NCBI RefSeq assembly: GCF_001623875.1
Contig: NZ_LWAE01000001.1
Span: 1,426,001-1,490,000, forward strand
DNA: 64,000 bases
Direction of reading: 5' to 3'
DNA from: Clostridium magnum DSM 2767
Lineage (GTDB): Bacteria > Bacillota > Clostridia > Clostridiales > Clostridiaceae
Position 1 is the stretch's first letter; every line of letters starts with the position of its first letter. Below are positions 15,031 to 23,681 of this stretch, in pieces. The notes beneath the pieces were generated by a model. The model saw only the letters and a list, made by a program, of their open reading frames with translations. It was not told the DNA's origin and ran no database searches. The translations under genes were made by a program, and so were the position numbers.

Positions 15031-15342
15031 ATGCATATACAACTTTAAGAGAATAAAGTTAGTGTATATCTTATAGTGTAATTTAAGGTATGCACTAGCT
15101 TTATCTATTTTTTATATAAAATTAGTGTTTTAATATTGCTGTTAGAAAAATTTTCTTAAATGCAAATTGTACATTTAACATATTCTTAACAAAAATTTCA
15201 TTAGACATAATATACTAGTGTTATAATTTTAAAATAGCAATAGTTATCTCGTAAGATATATATAATATAGAAATCAATAAAGAATAGTGATAAAATTTAC
15301 TAAATAAAGTTATCAAGGAGTAATTAACTATGGAGGTTAAGT
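15031..15342. other. Gap between nrdR and pgeF: terminator plus Pho-box promoter
   Basis: AAAGTTAGTGTAT (15055-15067) pairs with ATGCACTAGCTTT (15092-15104), followed by a T-run: terminator for nrdR. Beyond it lie the TTAACA repeats and -10 described separately. No ORF seen. Confidence 0.65.
15175..15227 (+). promoter_or_regulatory. Candidate PhoP box and promoter for pgeF-phoPR
   Basis: Two perfect TTAACA copies at 15175-15180 and 15186-15191, exactly 11 bases apart, the direct-repeat pattern of Firmicute PhoP boxes. TATAAT follows at 15222-15227. Suggests autoregulation of phoPR through the upstream pgeF promoter; binding not shown. Confidence 0.6.
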
Positions 15343-16053
15343 ATGGAAATAGTTTTAATTAAGGGCTATGAATTTATAAAACTGGATTTAGGGAGAGCTA
15401 ATGCTGTATTTTCAACTGGAAAGAATGGATTGGATTTTAATAAAAATGCCGATGAAGGAAGAAAGAATATAGAAAATATAAAAAAGTGGTTTGGTGTTAA
15501 TGAAGTAGGCTTCTTAAACCAAACCCATAGTGACAATGTTTATATCTATAATGGGAAAGTTGAAGATGGTGATGCACTGATTACAAATAAAGAATCTGCA
15601 GCTGTTGGAGTATTTACAGCTGATTGTGTACCTATCCTGCTTTATGATAAAGCTAGTAAAGTTGTAGCGGCAATTCATAGTGGATGGCGCGGAACATTTT
15701 CCTGTATCGTATCAAAAACAATTGAAGAGATGAAAAAAAAGTATGGTACTAGAAGTGAAAACTTGGTGGTATGTATTGGTCCGCATATACACCAGTGCTG
15801 TTATGAAGTTAGTGAGGAATTAATAGAAAAGTTTAAAAACTCTGAAGTATACAAAGACGTAGATATAGCTAAAGGAAGAATGTTAAGTATGGTAGAGTGC
15901 ATAACTCATCAATTAGATACTAAAGGAGTAAGAAAAGAAAATATTAATCATATAAATCTTTGTACTTTATGTAGTAATGAGATAGAACTACATTCATATA
16001 GAAAAAATACTAATGCATACAAAAGGCTATTTTCATTTATTTTTATCAAATAA
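15343..16053 (+). CDS. pgeF: Peptidoglycan editing factor PgeF (YlmD/YfiH, laccase-domain)
   Basis: 236 residues. The copper/zinc-site histidine and cysteine motifs of the family are present: NQTHSDNV, ADCVPILLYD, AAIHSGWRGT, GPHIHQCCYEV and LCTLCSNEIELHSYRK. In E. coli the homologue removes mis-incorporated L-Ser from muropeptide precursors; other members have purine-nucleoside or polyphenol activities, so substrate here is inferred. It lies 84 bases upstream of phoP, separated by a hairpin, and behind a Pho-box-like promoter. Confidence 0.9.
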   Translation: MEIVLIKGYEFIKLDLGRANAVFSTGKNGLDFNKNADEGRKNIENIKKWFGVNEVGFLNQTHSDNVYIYNGKVEDGDALITNKESAAVGVFTADCVPILLYDKASKVVAAIHSGWRGTFSCIVSKTIEEMKKKYGTRSENLVVCIGPHIHQCCYEVSEELIEKFKNSEVYKDVDIAKGRMLSMVECITHQLDTKGVRKENINHINLCTLCSNEIELHSYRKNTNAYKRLFSFIFIK

Positions 16054-16064
16054 GCATTAAAAAA

Positions 16065-16107
16065 GAACTAGCTAGTCAAATATATTTATATACTGACTAG
16101 TTAGTTC
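16065..16107 (+). terminator. Hairpin between pgeF and phoP
   Basis: Fourteen-base arms (16065-16078, 16094-16107; one G-U pair) with a 15-base AT loop. There is no T-run after it, so it may act as a processing or partial termination signal allowing some read-through into phoPR. Confidence 0.55.
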
Positions 16108-16137
16108 GAAAATAATACATTTTAGAGAGGTAAAGCT

Positions 16138-16833
16138 ATGGCGGAAGAAAAAATTTTAATAGTTGATGATGAAGAACACATAAGGGAATTAATTAAGTTT
16201 AATTTGGACACAAATGGATATAGAACCATTTGTGCAGATAATGGATTAGAGGCATTAAGAATGGTTAAAAGTGAAAATCCACAATTAATCCTTCTTGATG
16301 TTATGCTTCCGAATATGGATGGATATGATGTTTGTAAGGAAATTAGAAGGGATAACTCTATTTCTTCAACACCTATAATCATGATAACTGCAAAGGGTGA
16401 GGAGTTTGATAAAGTATTAGGATTAGAATTAGGTGCGGATGACTATATGACTAAACCTTTTTCAATTAGGGAACTGATTGCTAGAGTAAAGGCTATACTC
16501 CGAAGAACCAATATAAAACCAATAGATAATTCTTATAGCTTTGGAACTGTAAATATTGATTTTGAGAAGCATGAGGTAACTAAAGAAGGGGCAAAAGTAG
16601 AACTTACTTTAAAAGAGTTTGAATTACTTGAAATTTTGATAAAAAATAAGGGTAGAGTAATGACAAGAGATTTTTTACTTGATGAAATATGGGGATATGA
16701 ATATATTGGAGAAACAAGAACTGTAGATGTTCATATAAGGCATCTCAGACAAAAAGTAGAAGATGATGATAAAAACCCGAAGTATATAGAAACTATTAGG
16801 GGAATTGGGTACAGATTTAGTTCAGGAGAATAA
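16138..16833 (+). CDS. phoP: Phosphate response regulator PhoP/PhoB
   Basis: 231 residues, ATG after AGAGAGG. Receiver domain with acidic pocket VDDEEH, phospho-acceptor Asp54 (LLDVMLP) and the conserved Lys in TKPF; OmpR-type winged helix from about 130 with TRTVDVHIRHLRQKVE and RGIGYRF. Activates or represses Pho regulon genes when phosphate is low. It is followed by phoR with 3-6 bases between stop and start, and by the pst operon, which fixes its identity among OmpR regulators. Confidence 0.94.
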   Translation: MAEEKILIVDDEEHIRELIKFNLDTNGYRTICADNGLEALRMVKSENPQLILLDVMLPNMDGYDVCKEIRRDNSISSTPIIMITAKGEEFDKVLGLELGADDYMTKPFSIRELIARVKAILRRTNIKPIDNSYSFGTVNIDFEKHEVTKEGAKVELTLKEFELLEILIKNKGRVMTRDFLLDEIWGYEYIGETRTVDVHIRHLRQKVEDDDKNPKYIETIRGIGYRFSSGE

Positions 16834-16836
16834 TTG

Positions 16837-18561
16837 GTGATTAAGATGAAAAAAAAATTAATGTTTTCGATGTTGAGCACACTTCTCTTTAGTTTGACTA
16901 TAATGACTATATTATTTGTAGTAATAGAAAATCAAGAATATCTAGAAAATATGAAGCGGACTTTAAAAGTAAATAACGAGCTTATAATAAATGTATTGAA
17001 AAATGAAAAATTAGAAGATAGAAGAATTTTTTTTAAGAATAATTTTACCAATGAAATGATAAGAGAAACCTATATTGATAAAAATGGAATTGTTTTAAGC
17101 GATTCTATTGCAGACTCTAAAACTATGGATAATCACAATTCAAGAAAAGAAGTAATAGATGCAAGGCAGTATGGAGAGGGATTTAGTATAAGGTATAGTA
17201 TTACAACGGGATATAGTACTTTATATTTTGCAACAGTGTTTGAAGATGGATTTGTTGTAAGAAGTGCTATTACAATGCAGACTATTAAAGGAATTGAAAG
17301 TAATTATTTTAAATATTATATGCTTATAATGTTTTTTTCCGTATCAATTTCTATAATTTTTGCTTCCAAAATGTCACAGTCTATTGTTAAGCCTATTAAG
17401 GATCTTGAATTTACAACGGATAAAATTGCGGAAGGTGAATTCAATAGAAGAGTTAGGATAGTATCTAATGATGAAATAGGTCACTTAAGTATGACCTTTA
17501 ACAATATGGCAGGCATAATCCAAAATATTTTGAGAGATTCATTAGATAAGCAAAATAAGTTAGAAGCCATACTAAAGAGTATGGACAGTGGAGTAATTGC
17601 GGTAGATAAGGGACATAGAGTTATAATGATAAATCCTTATGCAAAAAAGATTTTTGGTATAAATAAAGACATTATAGGTCAAAATCTAATGAATAATATA
17701 AGAGATTTCGAATTTGACGATATTTTTGATAGTACAAAAGAAGATTCTAGAGAAATGAAAATATTATGGCCTAAGGAAAGAGTTTTAAGAATAAGAACGG
17801 CAGATATTATAAATGAGGGGGAGAAGATTGGTACTGTAGCAGTTGTACAGGACATAACCGACGTTAGGAAGCTTGAAAATATTAGATCCCAGTTTGTAGC
17901 TAATGTATCCCATGAATTAAAGACTCCACTAACTTCTATAAAAGGATTTGCAGAAACGTTAAAATATGTAGATGATCCTATAAATAGAAAAAAATTTTTA
18001 AGTATAATAGAGGATGAGGCAAATAGGTTAACAAGATTAATTAATGATATTTTAACTCTTTCTCATATAGAAAATAATATTGAAGGAAAAAAATATGAGT
18101 TTAAGGTTAGTGATATTGTAAAGGATGTCTATAATTTAATGAAACATACAGCAGAAAAGAAAAATATTGAAATAATAATTGGGGAAGAAAGCAGTTCTAT
18201 TTTGAATGGAGATAGTGATAGGTTCAAGCAAATGCTTATTAATCTAGTGGATAATGCAATAAAGTATTCAGATAATAATGGCAAGATAGTTATAAGAACG
18301 AAATGTGAAAATGAAGATTTCTTTATATCTGTAGAAGATAATGGTGTAGGTATACCTAAAGAACACTTAGGAAGACTTTTTGAAAGGTTTTATAGGGTAG
18401 ATAAAGCAAGATCCCGGGCACAAGGGGGAACTGGTTTAGGATTGGCTATAGTAAAATATATAGTTGTTGGTTTTAATGGTACAATTCAAGTTGAAAGTGA
18501 AGTGGGAAAAGGTAGTAAATTTACTGTTAAAATACCTATAGAAAAAGATAAGGAAGACTAA
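16837..18561 (+). CDS. phoR: Phosphate sensor histidine kinase PhoR
   Basis: 574 residues from GTG 16837, 7 bases after AGGAGA; a TTG three bases earlier and an ATG at 16846 are alternatives. Membrane helices near 9-29 and 160-178 flank an extracytoplasmic domain. They are followed by HAMP (about 180-232), PAS (about 243-340), HisKA with VSHELKTPLTSIKG (His about 359) and HATPase with NLVDNAIKYS, DNGVGIP and GGTGLGLAIVK. All catalytic boxes are present. Coupled to phoP and upstream of pstS. Confidence 0.94.
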   Translation: MIKMKKKLMFSMLSTLLFSLTIMTILFVVIENQEYLENMKRTLKVNNELIINVLKNEKLEDRRIFFKNNFTNEMIRETYIDKNGIVLSDSIADSKTMDNHNSRKEVIDARQYGEGFSIRYSITTGYSTLYFATVFEDGFVVRSAITMQTIKGIESNYFKYYMLIMFFSVSISIIFASKMSQSIVKPIKDLEFTTDKIAEGEFNRRVRIVSNDEIGHLSMTFNNMAGIIQNILRDSLDKQNKLEAILKSMDSGVIAVDKGHRVIMINPYAKKIFGINKDIIGQNLMNNIRDFEFDDIFDSTKEDSREMKILWPKERVLRIRTADIINEGEKIGTVAVVQDITDVRKLENIRSQFVANVSHELKTPLTSIKGFAETLKYVDDPINRKKFLSIIEDEANRLTRLINDILTLSHIENNIEGKKYEFKVSDIVKDVYNLMKHTAEKKNIEIIIGEESSSILNGDSDRFKQMLINLVDNAIKYSDNNGKIVIRTKCENEDFFISVEDNGVGIPKEHLGRLFERFYRVDKARSRAQGGTGLGLAIVKYIVVGFNGTIQVESEVGKGSKFTVKIPIEKDKED

Positions 18562-18624
18562 AATTATAGTTGTGTTAAATCTATGTTAAATAAAATAGTT
18601 GTAATAATTAAATGAAAATTAGGG

Positions 18625-18665
18625 AAAATATCCTTAGATGCTTATATCTATGGGTATTTTTTTGT
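18625..18665 (+). terminator. Terminator after phoR
   Basis: AAAATATCC (18625-18633) pairs with GGGTATTTT (18652-18660), inner TAGAT/ATCTA, then a T-run. Confidence 0.8.
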
Positions 18666-18696
18666 TCATATAAAAGATTCATACGTTGCAAAAATG

Positions 18697-18749
18697 TTAA
18701 GTTAAATTAACATCTCTATAATAGGGGGTTAACTTTAAGGGAATATTAT
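18697..18749 (+). promoter_or_regulatory. Candidate PhoP box and promoter for pstS
   Basis: TTAAGT (18697), TTAACA (18707) and TTAACT (18729) lie at roughly 11-base multiples, followed by TATTAT (18744-18749). Arrangement fits PhoP-activated promoters; the spacing of the first copy is 10, not 11. Confidence 0.55.
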
Positions 18750-18799
18750 ATAAGAGTAAGATAACTGTTAACATTAAAACTTTGAGGAGGGTTTACTTA

Positions 18800-19693
18800 A
18801 TGAAAAGAAAGAGCTTAAGAGCTATGATGGCTGCACTGGCAATAACAGTTGTAGCAGGAGCATTTGTAGGATGTGGAGGAAACAAAGACGCAGGAAATAC
18901 TACTCAGGGAACTAAAGAAATAACAGGTTCAATAACACTTGCAGGTTCAACTGCGCTTCAACCATTAGCAGAGCAGGCGGGAAAAAAATTTACTGAAAAA
19001 AATCCTAAAGCTACAATCAATGTTCAAGGCGGAGGAAGCGGCACAGGATTAAAATTAGTTTCAGATGGAACTGCAGATATAGGTAATTCAGATATATTAG
19101 CTGAAACAAAGCTAGATAAAGAAAAGGCAAAAGAATTAGTTGATTATAAAGTATGTGCAATAGGCTTTGCAGTAGTAGTTAACAAGGATGTTAAAGTTGA
19201 TAACTTAACAAAAGATCAAATACAAAAGATATTTGCAGGTGAAATTACTAACTGGAAAGAGGTTGGAGGAGATGACTCTCCAATAAATGTAATAAATAGA
19301 ACAAAGTCTTCCGGTACAAGAACAACATTTAAGGATACTATAATGGGTGGAAAAGATGAAAAGGAAGGTTTAGGAACTACACAGGATTCAAATGGTGCTG
19401 TTGAAAAGTCAATAGTATCTACAAAAGGATCAATAAGTTACTTAGCTTTATCTGCATTAACTAGTGAGGAAGCTAAGCAAAATGTTAGAATGTTAAAAAT
19501 TGAAGGAGTAGAGCCTACTAAGGATAATATAATTACAGGAAAATATCCTTTCTGGTCATATGAACATATGTACACTAAAGGTGAAGCTAAAGACCTAGCT
19601 AAGACATTTATTGATTACATGATGAGTTCTGAAAATGCACCTCTTGTTGAGAAAATGGGATATATTCCGGCAAGTGATATGAAAACTAAATAG
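18800..19693 (+). CDS. pstS: Phosphate-binding lipoprotein PstS
   Basis: 297 residues from ATG 18800 after GAGGAGGG; the frame extends upstream only through that ribosome-binding site. A basic signal peptide and AFVGCGG lipobox (Cys about 25) anchor it to the outer face of the membrane. LAGSTALQPLAE, GGGSGTGLKLVSDG, DIGNSD and NRTKSSGTRTTF are the phosphate-contacting loops of the PstS family. First gene of pstSCAB-phoU, behind a Pho-box-like promoter; a hairpin follows that may keep its mRNA more abundant than the permease genes. Confidence 0.96.
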   Translation: MKRKSLRAMMAALAITVVAGAFVGCGGNKDAGNTTQGTKEITGSITLAGSTALQPLAEQAGKKFTEKNPKATINVQGGGSGTGLKLVSDGTADIGNSDILAETKLDKEKAKELVDYKVCAIGFAVVVNKDVKVDNLTKDQIQKIFAGEITNWKEVGGDDSPINVINRTKSSGTRTTFKDTIMGGKDEKEGLGTTQDSNGAVEKSIVSTKGSISYLALSALTSEEAKQNVRMLKIEGVEPTKDNIITGKYPFWSYEHMYTKGEAKDLAKTFIDYMMSSENAPLVEKMGYIPASDMKTK

Positions 19694-19703
19694 AAAAGTT
19701 TAG

Positions 19704-19724
19704 GCTGGCTGCTAAGCAGCCAGC
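19704..19724 (+). terminator. GC-rich hairpin after pstS
   Basis: GCTGGCTGC-TAA-GCAGCCAGC, perfect 9-base arms, no T-run. Likely an mRNA-stabilising or attenuating stem in the pst operon rather than a full terminator. Confidence 0.6.
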
Positions 19725-19764
19725 TATTTAGATGATAAAAATGTTACATGATTATAAGTTTAAC

Positions 19765-19838
19765 CCATTAGTTATCAGTCGTAATACTTACCGAAAATTA
19801 CTCGGATAGGAATTGGTGTTGCGACTGATAACTAATGG
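19765..19838. repeat. Long cruciform-type inverted repeat between pstS and pstC
   Basis: Perfect 17-base arms CCATTAGTTATCAGTCG (19765-19781) and its complement (19822-19838). They enclose 40 bases that can form a second stem (CCGA/TCGG). Together with the preceding hairpin it fills the 247-base pstS-pstC gap. Confidence 0.75.
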
Positions 19839-19940
19839 ATTTAAAACTAATTATTAATAGTTTGAAAAATATGTAGTTTAAGTTATTAAAAGACTTATAT
19901 GACCTTAGGTCAATAAAAAAATAATATTGAGGTATATGAT

Positions 19941-20834
19941 ATGGAAAAAAGAACAACATGGCAGAAATTGAAAAGTGAATATATAGGTAGAGGTTTTGCT
20001 GTATTTTGTGGCTTATTAATTGTAGTTCTAACCTTTACTATTATAGGGTTTGTAGCTTTAAAAGGCTTAAATACCTTTGTAAAACATGGGTATTCATTAG
20101 GTGAGTTTCTATTCACATCACAATGGAGTCCTGACAGTGATAAGCCTAAACTTGGAGCGTTAATATTTATTGCAGGCTCTACCTTTGTTTCTATAGGAGC
20201 TGTTATAATAAGTGCACCTATAAGCATTGCCTTAGCAATTTTCATGAATTATATTTCACCAAGAATAGGAGAGAAAATTTTACAACCGGCATTGGAACTA
20301 TTTGTTGGAATACCATCTGTTGTTTATGGTTGGATCGGTTTTAGTGTACTGTTACCTTTTATTAAAAAGGGTTTTGGAGGTATAGGGTTTAGTTTAATTG
20401 CAGGAATTTTAGTATTAAGTATTATGATTTTGCCTACAATAGCTAGTCTAGCATCTGACGCAGTTAAAACTGTACCTAAAAGCTATTTAGAGGCTTCTTA
20501 TGGCTTAGGGGCAACAAGGTGGCAAACAATAAGTAAAGTTATAATACCAGCGGCAAAGAATGGCATATTAACGGGTATAGTATTGGGACTTGCAAGAGCC
20601 TTTGGAGAAGCTTTAGCGGTTCAAATGGTTATTGGAAATTCTATAAAATTTGCTAAAAATCTATTAAGTCCTACAGCTACTTTAACAAGTATTCTCACTA
20701 TGGATATGGGAAATACAGTGACAGGAACGGCTTGGAATGATGCTTTATGGTCTTTAGCATTTTTATTATTAATTATATCCTTTGTATTCATTCTAGCTAT
20801 AAGGCTTATTGGAAAAAGAGGTGAGATCAAATAA
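19941..20834 (+). CDS. pstC: Phosphate ABC transporter permease PstC
   Basis: 297 residues, six or so membrane helices, with the binding-protein-dependent permease EAA-like loop (EASYGLGATRWQTISKVIIPAAKNGI near 183-208) that contacts PstB. It forms the channel with PstA. Its stop TAA shares an A with the pstA ATG (TAATG), indicating translational coupling. Full length for the family. Confidence 0.95.
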   Translation: MEKRTTWQKLKSEYIGRGFAVFCGLLIVVLTFTIIGFVALKGLNTFVKHGYSLGEFLFTSQWSPDSDKPKLGALIFIAGSTFVSIGAVIISAPISIALAIFMNYISPRIGEKILQPALELFVGIPSVVYGWIGFSVLLPFIKKGFGGIGFSLIAGILVLSIMILPTIASLASDAVKTVPKSYLEASYGLGATRWQTISKVIIPAAKNGILTGIVLGLARAFGEALAVQMVIGNSIKFAKNLLSPTATLTSILTMDMGNTVTGTAWNDALWSLAFLLLIISFVFILAIRLIGKRGEIK

Positions 20835-21721
20835 TGAACGCTAAATTGAAAGATAGAATTTGGACTGGAATTTTATATTCTGTATCAGCATTTGTAGTAA
20901 TTCTTCTTGTTGCTTTAATAGGATATATACTAGTTAAGGGTGGAGACTGTTTAAGACCTTCTTTCCTATTTGGAAATCCAAAAGCAGGAGAAGCGGGAGG
21001 GGGGATTGGTCCTCAACTTTTTAATTCCTTTTATATGCTAATTGTTTCCCTTTTAATATCAGTACCTTTTGGTGTAGGGGCAGGTATATACTTATCTGAA
21101 TATGCTAAAGAGGGACCTATTCTGAATATTATAAGATTGAGTATTGAAACTATGGCTTCATTGCCTTCTATAGTAGTGGGATTATTTGGGCTTTTGGTAT
21201 TTGTTAATATGACCCATTGGGGATTTACCTTGCTTTCTGGTGCATTGGCTATATCAGTGTTAAATTTACCAGCACTTACAAGAGTAAGTGAGAATGCTGT
21301 TAGGGCAGCTGCTAAACCTGTTAAAGAAGCAAGTTTAGGACTAGGAGCGACACAATGGCAAACCATAAGAAAGGTAATACTTCCTTCAGCGATACCACAG
21401 ATTTTAACAGGAGTAATACTTGCAGCGGGAAGAATATTTGGTGAGGCAGCAGCGCTGCTTTATACAGCAGGAATGAGTGCGCCTATATTACATTTTGACA
21501 ATATTAGTTTAATAGATAAATCCTCTCCTTTTAGTTTAATGAGACCTGCTGAAACATTGTCAGTTTATATATGGAAGTTAAATTCAGAAGGAATGGTACC
21601 AGATGCATCTTTGATAGCTAATAGAGCTTCAGCTGTGCTTGTAATAATGGTATTGTTATTTAATCTTTCAGCGAGAATATTAGGAAGAAGAATATATGAA
21701 TCTTATACAGGTAAAAAATAA
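20834..21721 (+). CDS. pstA: Phosphate ABC transporter permease PstA
   Basis: 295 residues with an N-terminal helix and about five more. It carries the permease loop EASLGLGATQWQTIRKVILPSAIPQI near 170-195 and GRIFGEAAALLYTAG. Overlaps pstC by one base and is followed after 12 bases by pstB with AGGAGG, so the three are one transcript. Confidence 0.95.
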   Translation: MNAKLKDRIWTGILYSVSAFVVILLVALIGYILVKGGDCLRPSFLFGNPKAGEAGGGIGPQLFNSFYMLIVSLLISVPFGVGAGIYLSEYAKEGPILNIIRLSIETMASLPSIVVGLFGLLVFVNMTHWGFTLLSGALAISVLNLPALTRVSENAVRAAAKPVKEASLGLGATQWQTIRKVILPSAIPQILTGVILAAGRIFGEAAALLYTAGMSAPILHFDNISLIDKSSPFSLMRPAETLSVYIWKLNSEGMVPDASLIANRASAVLVIMVLLFNLSARILGRRIYESYTGKK

Positions 21722-21733
21722 GGAGGAAGTTAA

Positions 21734-22483
21734 ATGGGCATAATACAAACCAGGGATCTTGACTTATATTACGGGGATACCCAGGCTTTAAAAAAGATAA
21801 ACTTAGATGTAGAAAAAAATGCGGTTACAGCACTAATAGGACCATCTGGATGCGGTAAGTCTACATTTTTGAGAACTTTAAATAGAATGAATGATTTGAT
21901 TGAATCTGTTAAAATAGAAGGTGAAGTGCTTTTTGAAGGTGCTAATATATATAAGGATTATGATGAAATAGAGCTTAGAAAAAGAGTAGGTATGGTTTTT
22001 CAAAAACCTAACCCCTTTCCTATGTCTATATATGATAATATAGCTTATGGTCCTAGAATACATGGAATAAGAGACAAAAGTAAGTTGGATGAGTTAGTAG
22101 AAAAGAGTTTAAAGGGTGCTGCCCTTTGGGATGAAGCAAAAGACAGACTTGGCAAAAGTGCATTAGGAATGTCTGGAGGCCAACAGCAAAGACTGTGTAT
22201 AGCTAGAACTCTTGCTGTAGAGCCTGAAGTATTGCTTATGGATGAACCGACTTCTGCATTAGATCCTATATCAACACTAAAGGTAGAGGAACTTATGGAT
22301 GAACTTAAAAAGAACTATACTATAATTATAGTTACTCACAATATGCAACAGGCAGGAAGAATATCTGACCATACAGCTTTTTTCCTAAGTGGAGAAATAG
22401 TAGAGAGTGGAAAAACAGAAGATATCTTCTATAATCCAAGGGATAAGAGAACAGAAGATTATATAACAGGAAGGTTTGGATAA
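21734..22483 (+). CDS. pstB: Phosphate ABC transporter ATPase PstB
   Basis: 249 residues, ABC ATPase: Walker [10 protein letters not shown] (about 36-44), Q-loop FQKPNPFP, signature MSGGQQQRL (about 148-156), Walker [14 protein letters not shown] and the H-loop THNM. The [14 protein letters not shown] motif is characteristic of PstB. Completes the Pst importer and, with PhoU, signals phosphate status to PhoR. Confidence 0.97.
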   Translation: MGIIQTRDLDLYYGDTQALKKINLDVEKNAVTALIGPSGCGKSTFLRTLNRMNDLIESVKIEGEVLFEGANIYKDYDEIELRKRVGMVFQKPNPFPMSIYDNIAYGPRIHGIRDKSKLDELVEKSLKGAALWDEAKDRLGKSALGMSGGQQQRLCIARTLAVEPEVLLMDEPTSALDPISTLKVEELMDELKKNYTIIIVTHNMQQAGRISDHTAFFLSGEIVESGKTEDIFYNPRDKRTEDYITGRFG

Positions 22484-22531
22484 ATAAAAATATATATCCT
22501 CATGAGGTGAAATTAAAAGTTATATGGTATT

Positions 22532-22618
22532 TAAGCTCCTTATAATTATTAATTTCGTGAATTTAGGAACTTAGTGCCACTTATGCTTCTGCTTATAAAA
22601 GCTTTAGTATTAGTGGCA
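22532..22618 (+). other. Two hairpins in the pstB-phoU gap
   Basis: TAAGCTCC (22532-22539) pairs with GGAACTTA (22566-22573). TGCCACTTATGC (22575-22586) pairs with GTATTAGTGGCA (22607-22618) around an inner GCTT/AAGC stem. Neither has a T-run. Likely mRNA processing or stability elements within the operon. Confidence 0.55.
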
Positions 22619-22709
22619 GTTAGTTATAGAATAAAGTATTTCAAAAGTAATCAAAGATGTGAGATAATAGGAAAAACAGTAATTATTAAATTAGAATGAG
22701 GTGAAAATT

Positions 22710-23366
22710 ATGACAAGAACTGGCTTTGACTATGCATTAGATGAGCTTAATAATGATTTGCTAAGAATGGGAAGTATAGTAGAAAAACAAATTCATCAAT
22801 GCATAGAAGCGTTGGTTAAACAGGATGAAAAACTAGCAGAACAAATAATAGAGAATGATGATTTAGTTGATAAACTTGAAAGGGAAATAGAAAATAAATG
22901 CATAAAATTAATAGCAAAAGAACAGCCTTTAGCTATAGACTTAAGAACTATAATTTCTACTACTAAGCTGGTTACAGATCTTGAAAGAATCGCAGATTAT
23001 GCAGTTGATATAGCAAAAATAACTATAAGACTTAAGAATGAAACATATATTAAGGAATTGATTGATATTCCTAAGATGGGCGATGTAGTAAAAGAGATGA
23101 TAAGAAAAGCATTAGATGCCCACGTGGCTGGAGATGTAGAAGGTGCTTATGCAGCTTGTAAGATGGATGATGAAGTAGACGCTCTATATAGAAACATCTT
23201 TTCAGAGCTAGTTGGGTTAATGCAAAAGGGACAGAATAATTTTAATCAAATAACTCAGCTTTTATTTGTTTCTAAACATCTAGAAAGAGTAGGAGATCAT
23301 ATTACTAATGTATGTGAATGGACCATATATTTAGTAACAGGAGAACAAAAAGATCTAAATGACTAA
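22710..23366 (+). CDS. phoU: Phosphate transport regulator PhoU
   Basis: 218 residues from ATG 22710 with GAGGTGA upstream (the GTG nine bases earlier is the ribosome-binding site itself). Two PhoU helical repeats; EREIENKCIKLIAKEQPLAIDLRTI and TDLERIADYAVDIAK in the first, and SKHLERVGDHITNVCEWTIYL in the second, contain the metal-binding E/D-x-x-x-D motifs. Negative regulator linking Pst transport to PhoR. Confidence 0.95.
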   Translation: MTRTGFDYALDELNNDLLRMGSIVEKQIHQCIEALVKQDEKLAEQIIENDDLVDKLEREIENKCIKLIAKEQPLAIDLRTIISTTKLVTDLERIADYAVDIAKITIRLKNETYIKELIDIPKMGDVVKEMIRKALDAHVAGDVEGAYAACKMDDEVDALYRNIFSELVGLMQKGQNNFNQITQLLFVSKHLERVGDHITNVCEWTIYLVTGEQKDLND

Positions 23367-23373
23367 ATTTATC

Positions 23374-23410
23374 AAATCGGTATAAAAAATACCGATTTTT
23401 TATTTTTTTT
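23374..23410 (+). terminator. Terminator after phoU
   Basis: Ten-base arms AAATCGGTAT and ATACCGATTT with a 5-base loop, then a long T-run. Confidence 0.92.
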
Positions 23411-23593
23411 GCTGGAATTTTTGTTTAAAAGTATAATAATATATTTAAATTGTATTAAAAAAAATAGATATATTTAATTTTGATTAATATAATTAAATAT
23501 ATCTATTTTTTAGAAAAATAGGAAAAAGTCTATATATGTAATAAAATACTATAATAAAATATATAAATTCAAACGTTTACTAAGTAATGATAG
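23411..23593. repeat. AT-rich gap with a 20-base-arm inverted repeat
   Basis: The gap before the DUF47 gene holds a perfect AT-only inverted repeat (arms 23459-23478 and 23492-23511, 13-base loop) that could be a second terminator or a cruciform. No ORF seen. Confidence 0.6.
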
Positions 23594-23634
23594 GTTAATT
23601 TTATGTTTTATTTCTGTTAATTTTATGTTATACT
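23594..23634 (+). promoter_or_regulatory. Candidate PhoP box and promoter for the DUF47-pit pair
   Basis: GTTAATTTTATGTT occurs at 23594-23607 and again at 23616-23629, exactly 22 (2 x 11) bases apart, followed by TATACT (23629-23634). The 11-base periodicity matches PhoP boxes. Confidence 0.5.
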
Positions 23635-23681
23635 TTATAAGGTCGCAAATCTATACTTTCAAAAATATCAGGAGGGATGAA

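Noticed and set aside
16065-16107. Full rho-independent terminator isolating phoP from pgeF
   Set aside because: The stem is strong but lacks a T-run and phoP has no obvious promoter of its own beyond it; left as a partial signal.
18800-18880. Non-lipoprotein secreted PstS
   Set aside because: The FVGC box is slightly off consensus at -3, but the signal peptide length and following Gly/Asn/Thr linker still favour lipid modification.
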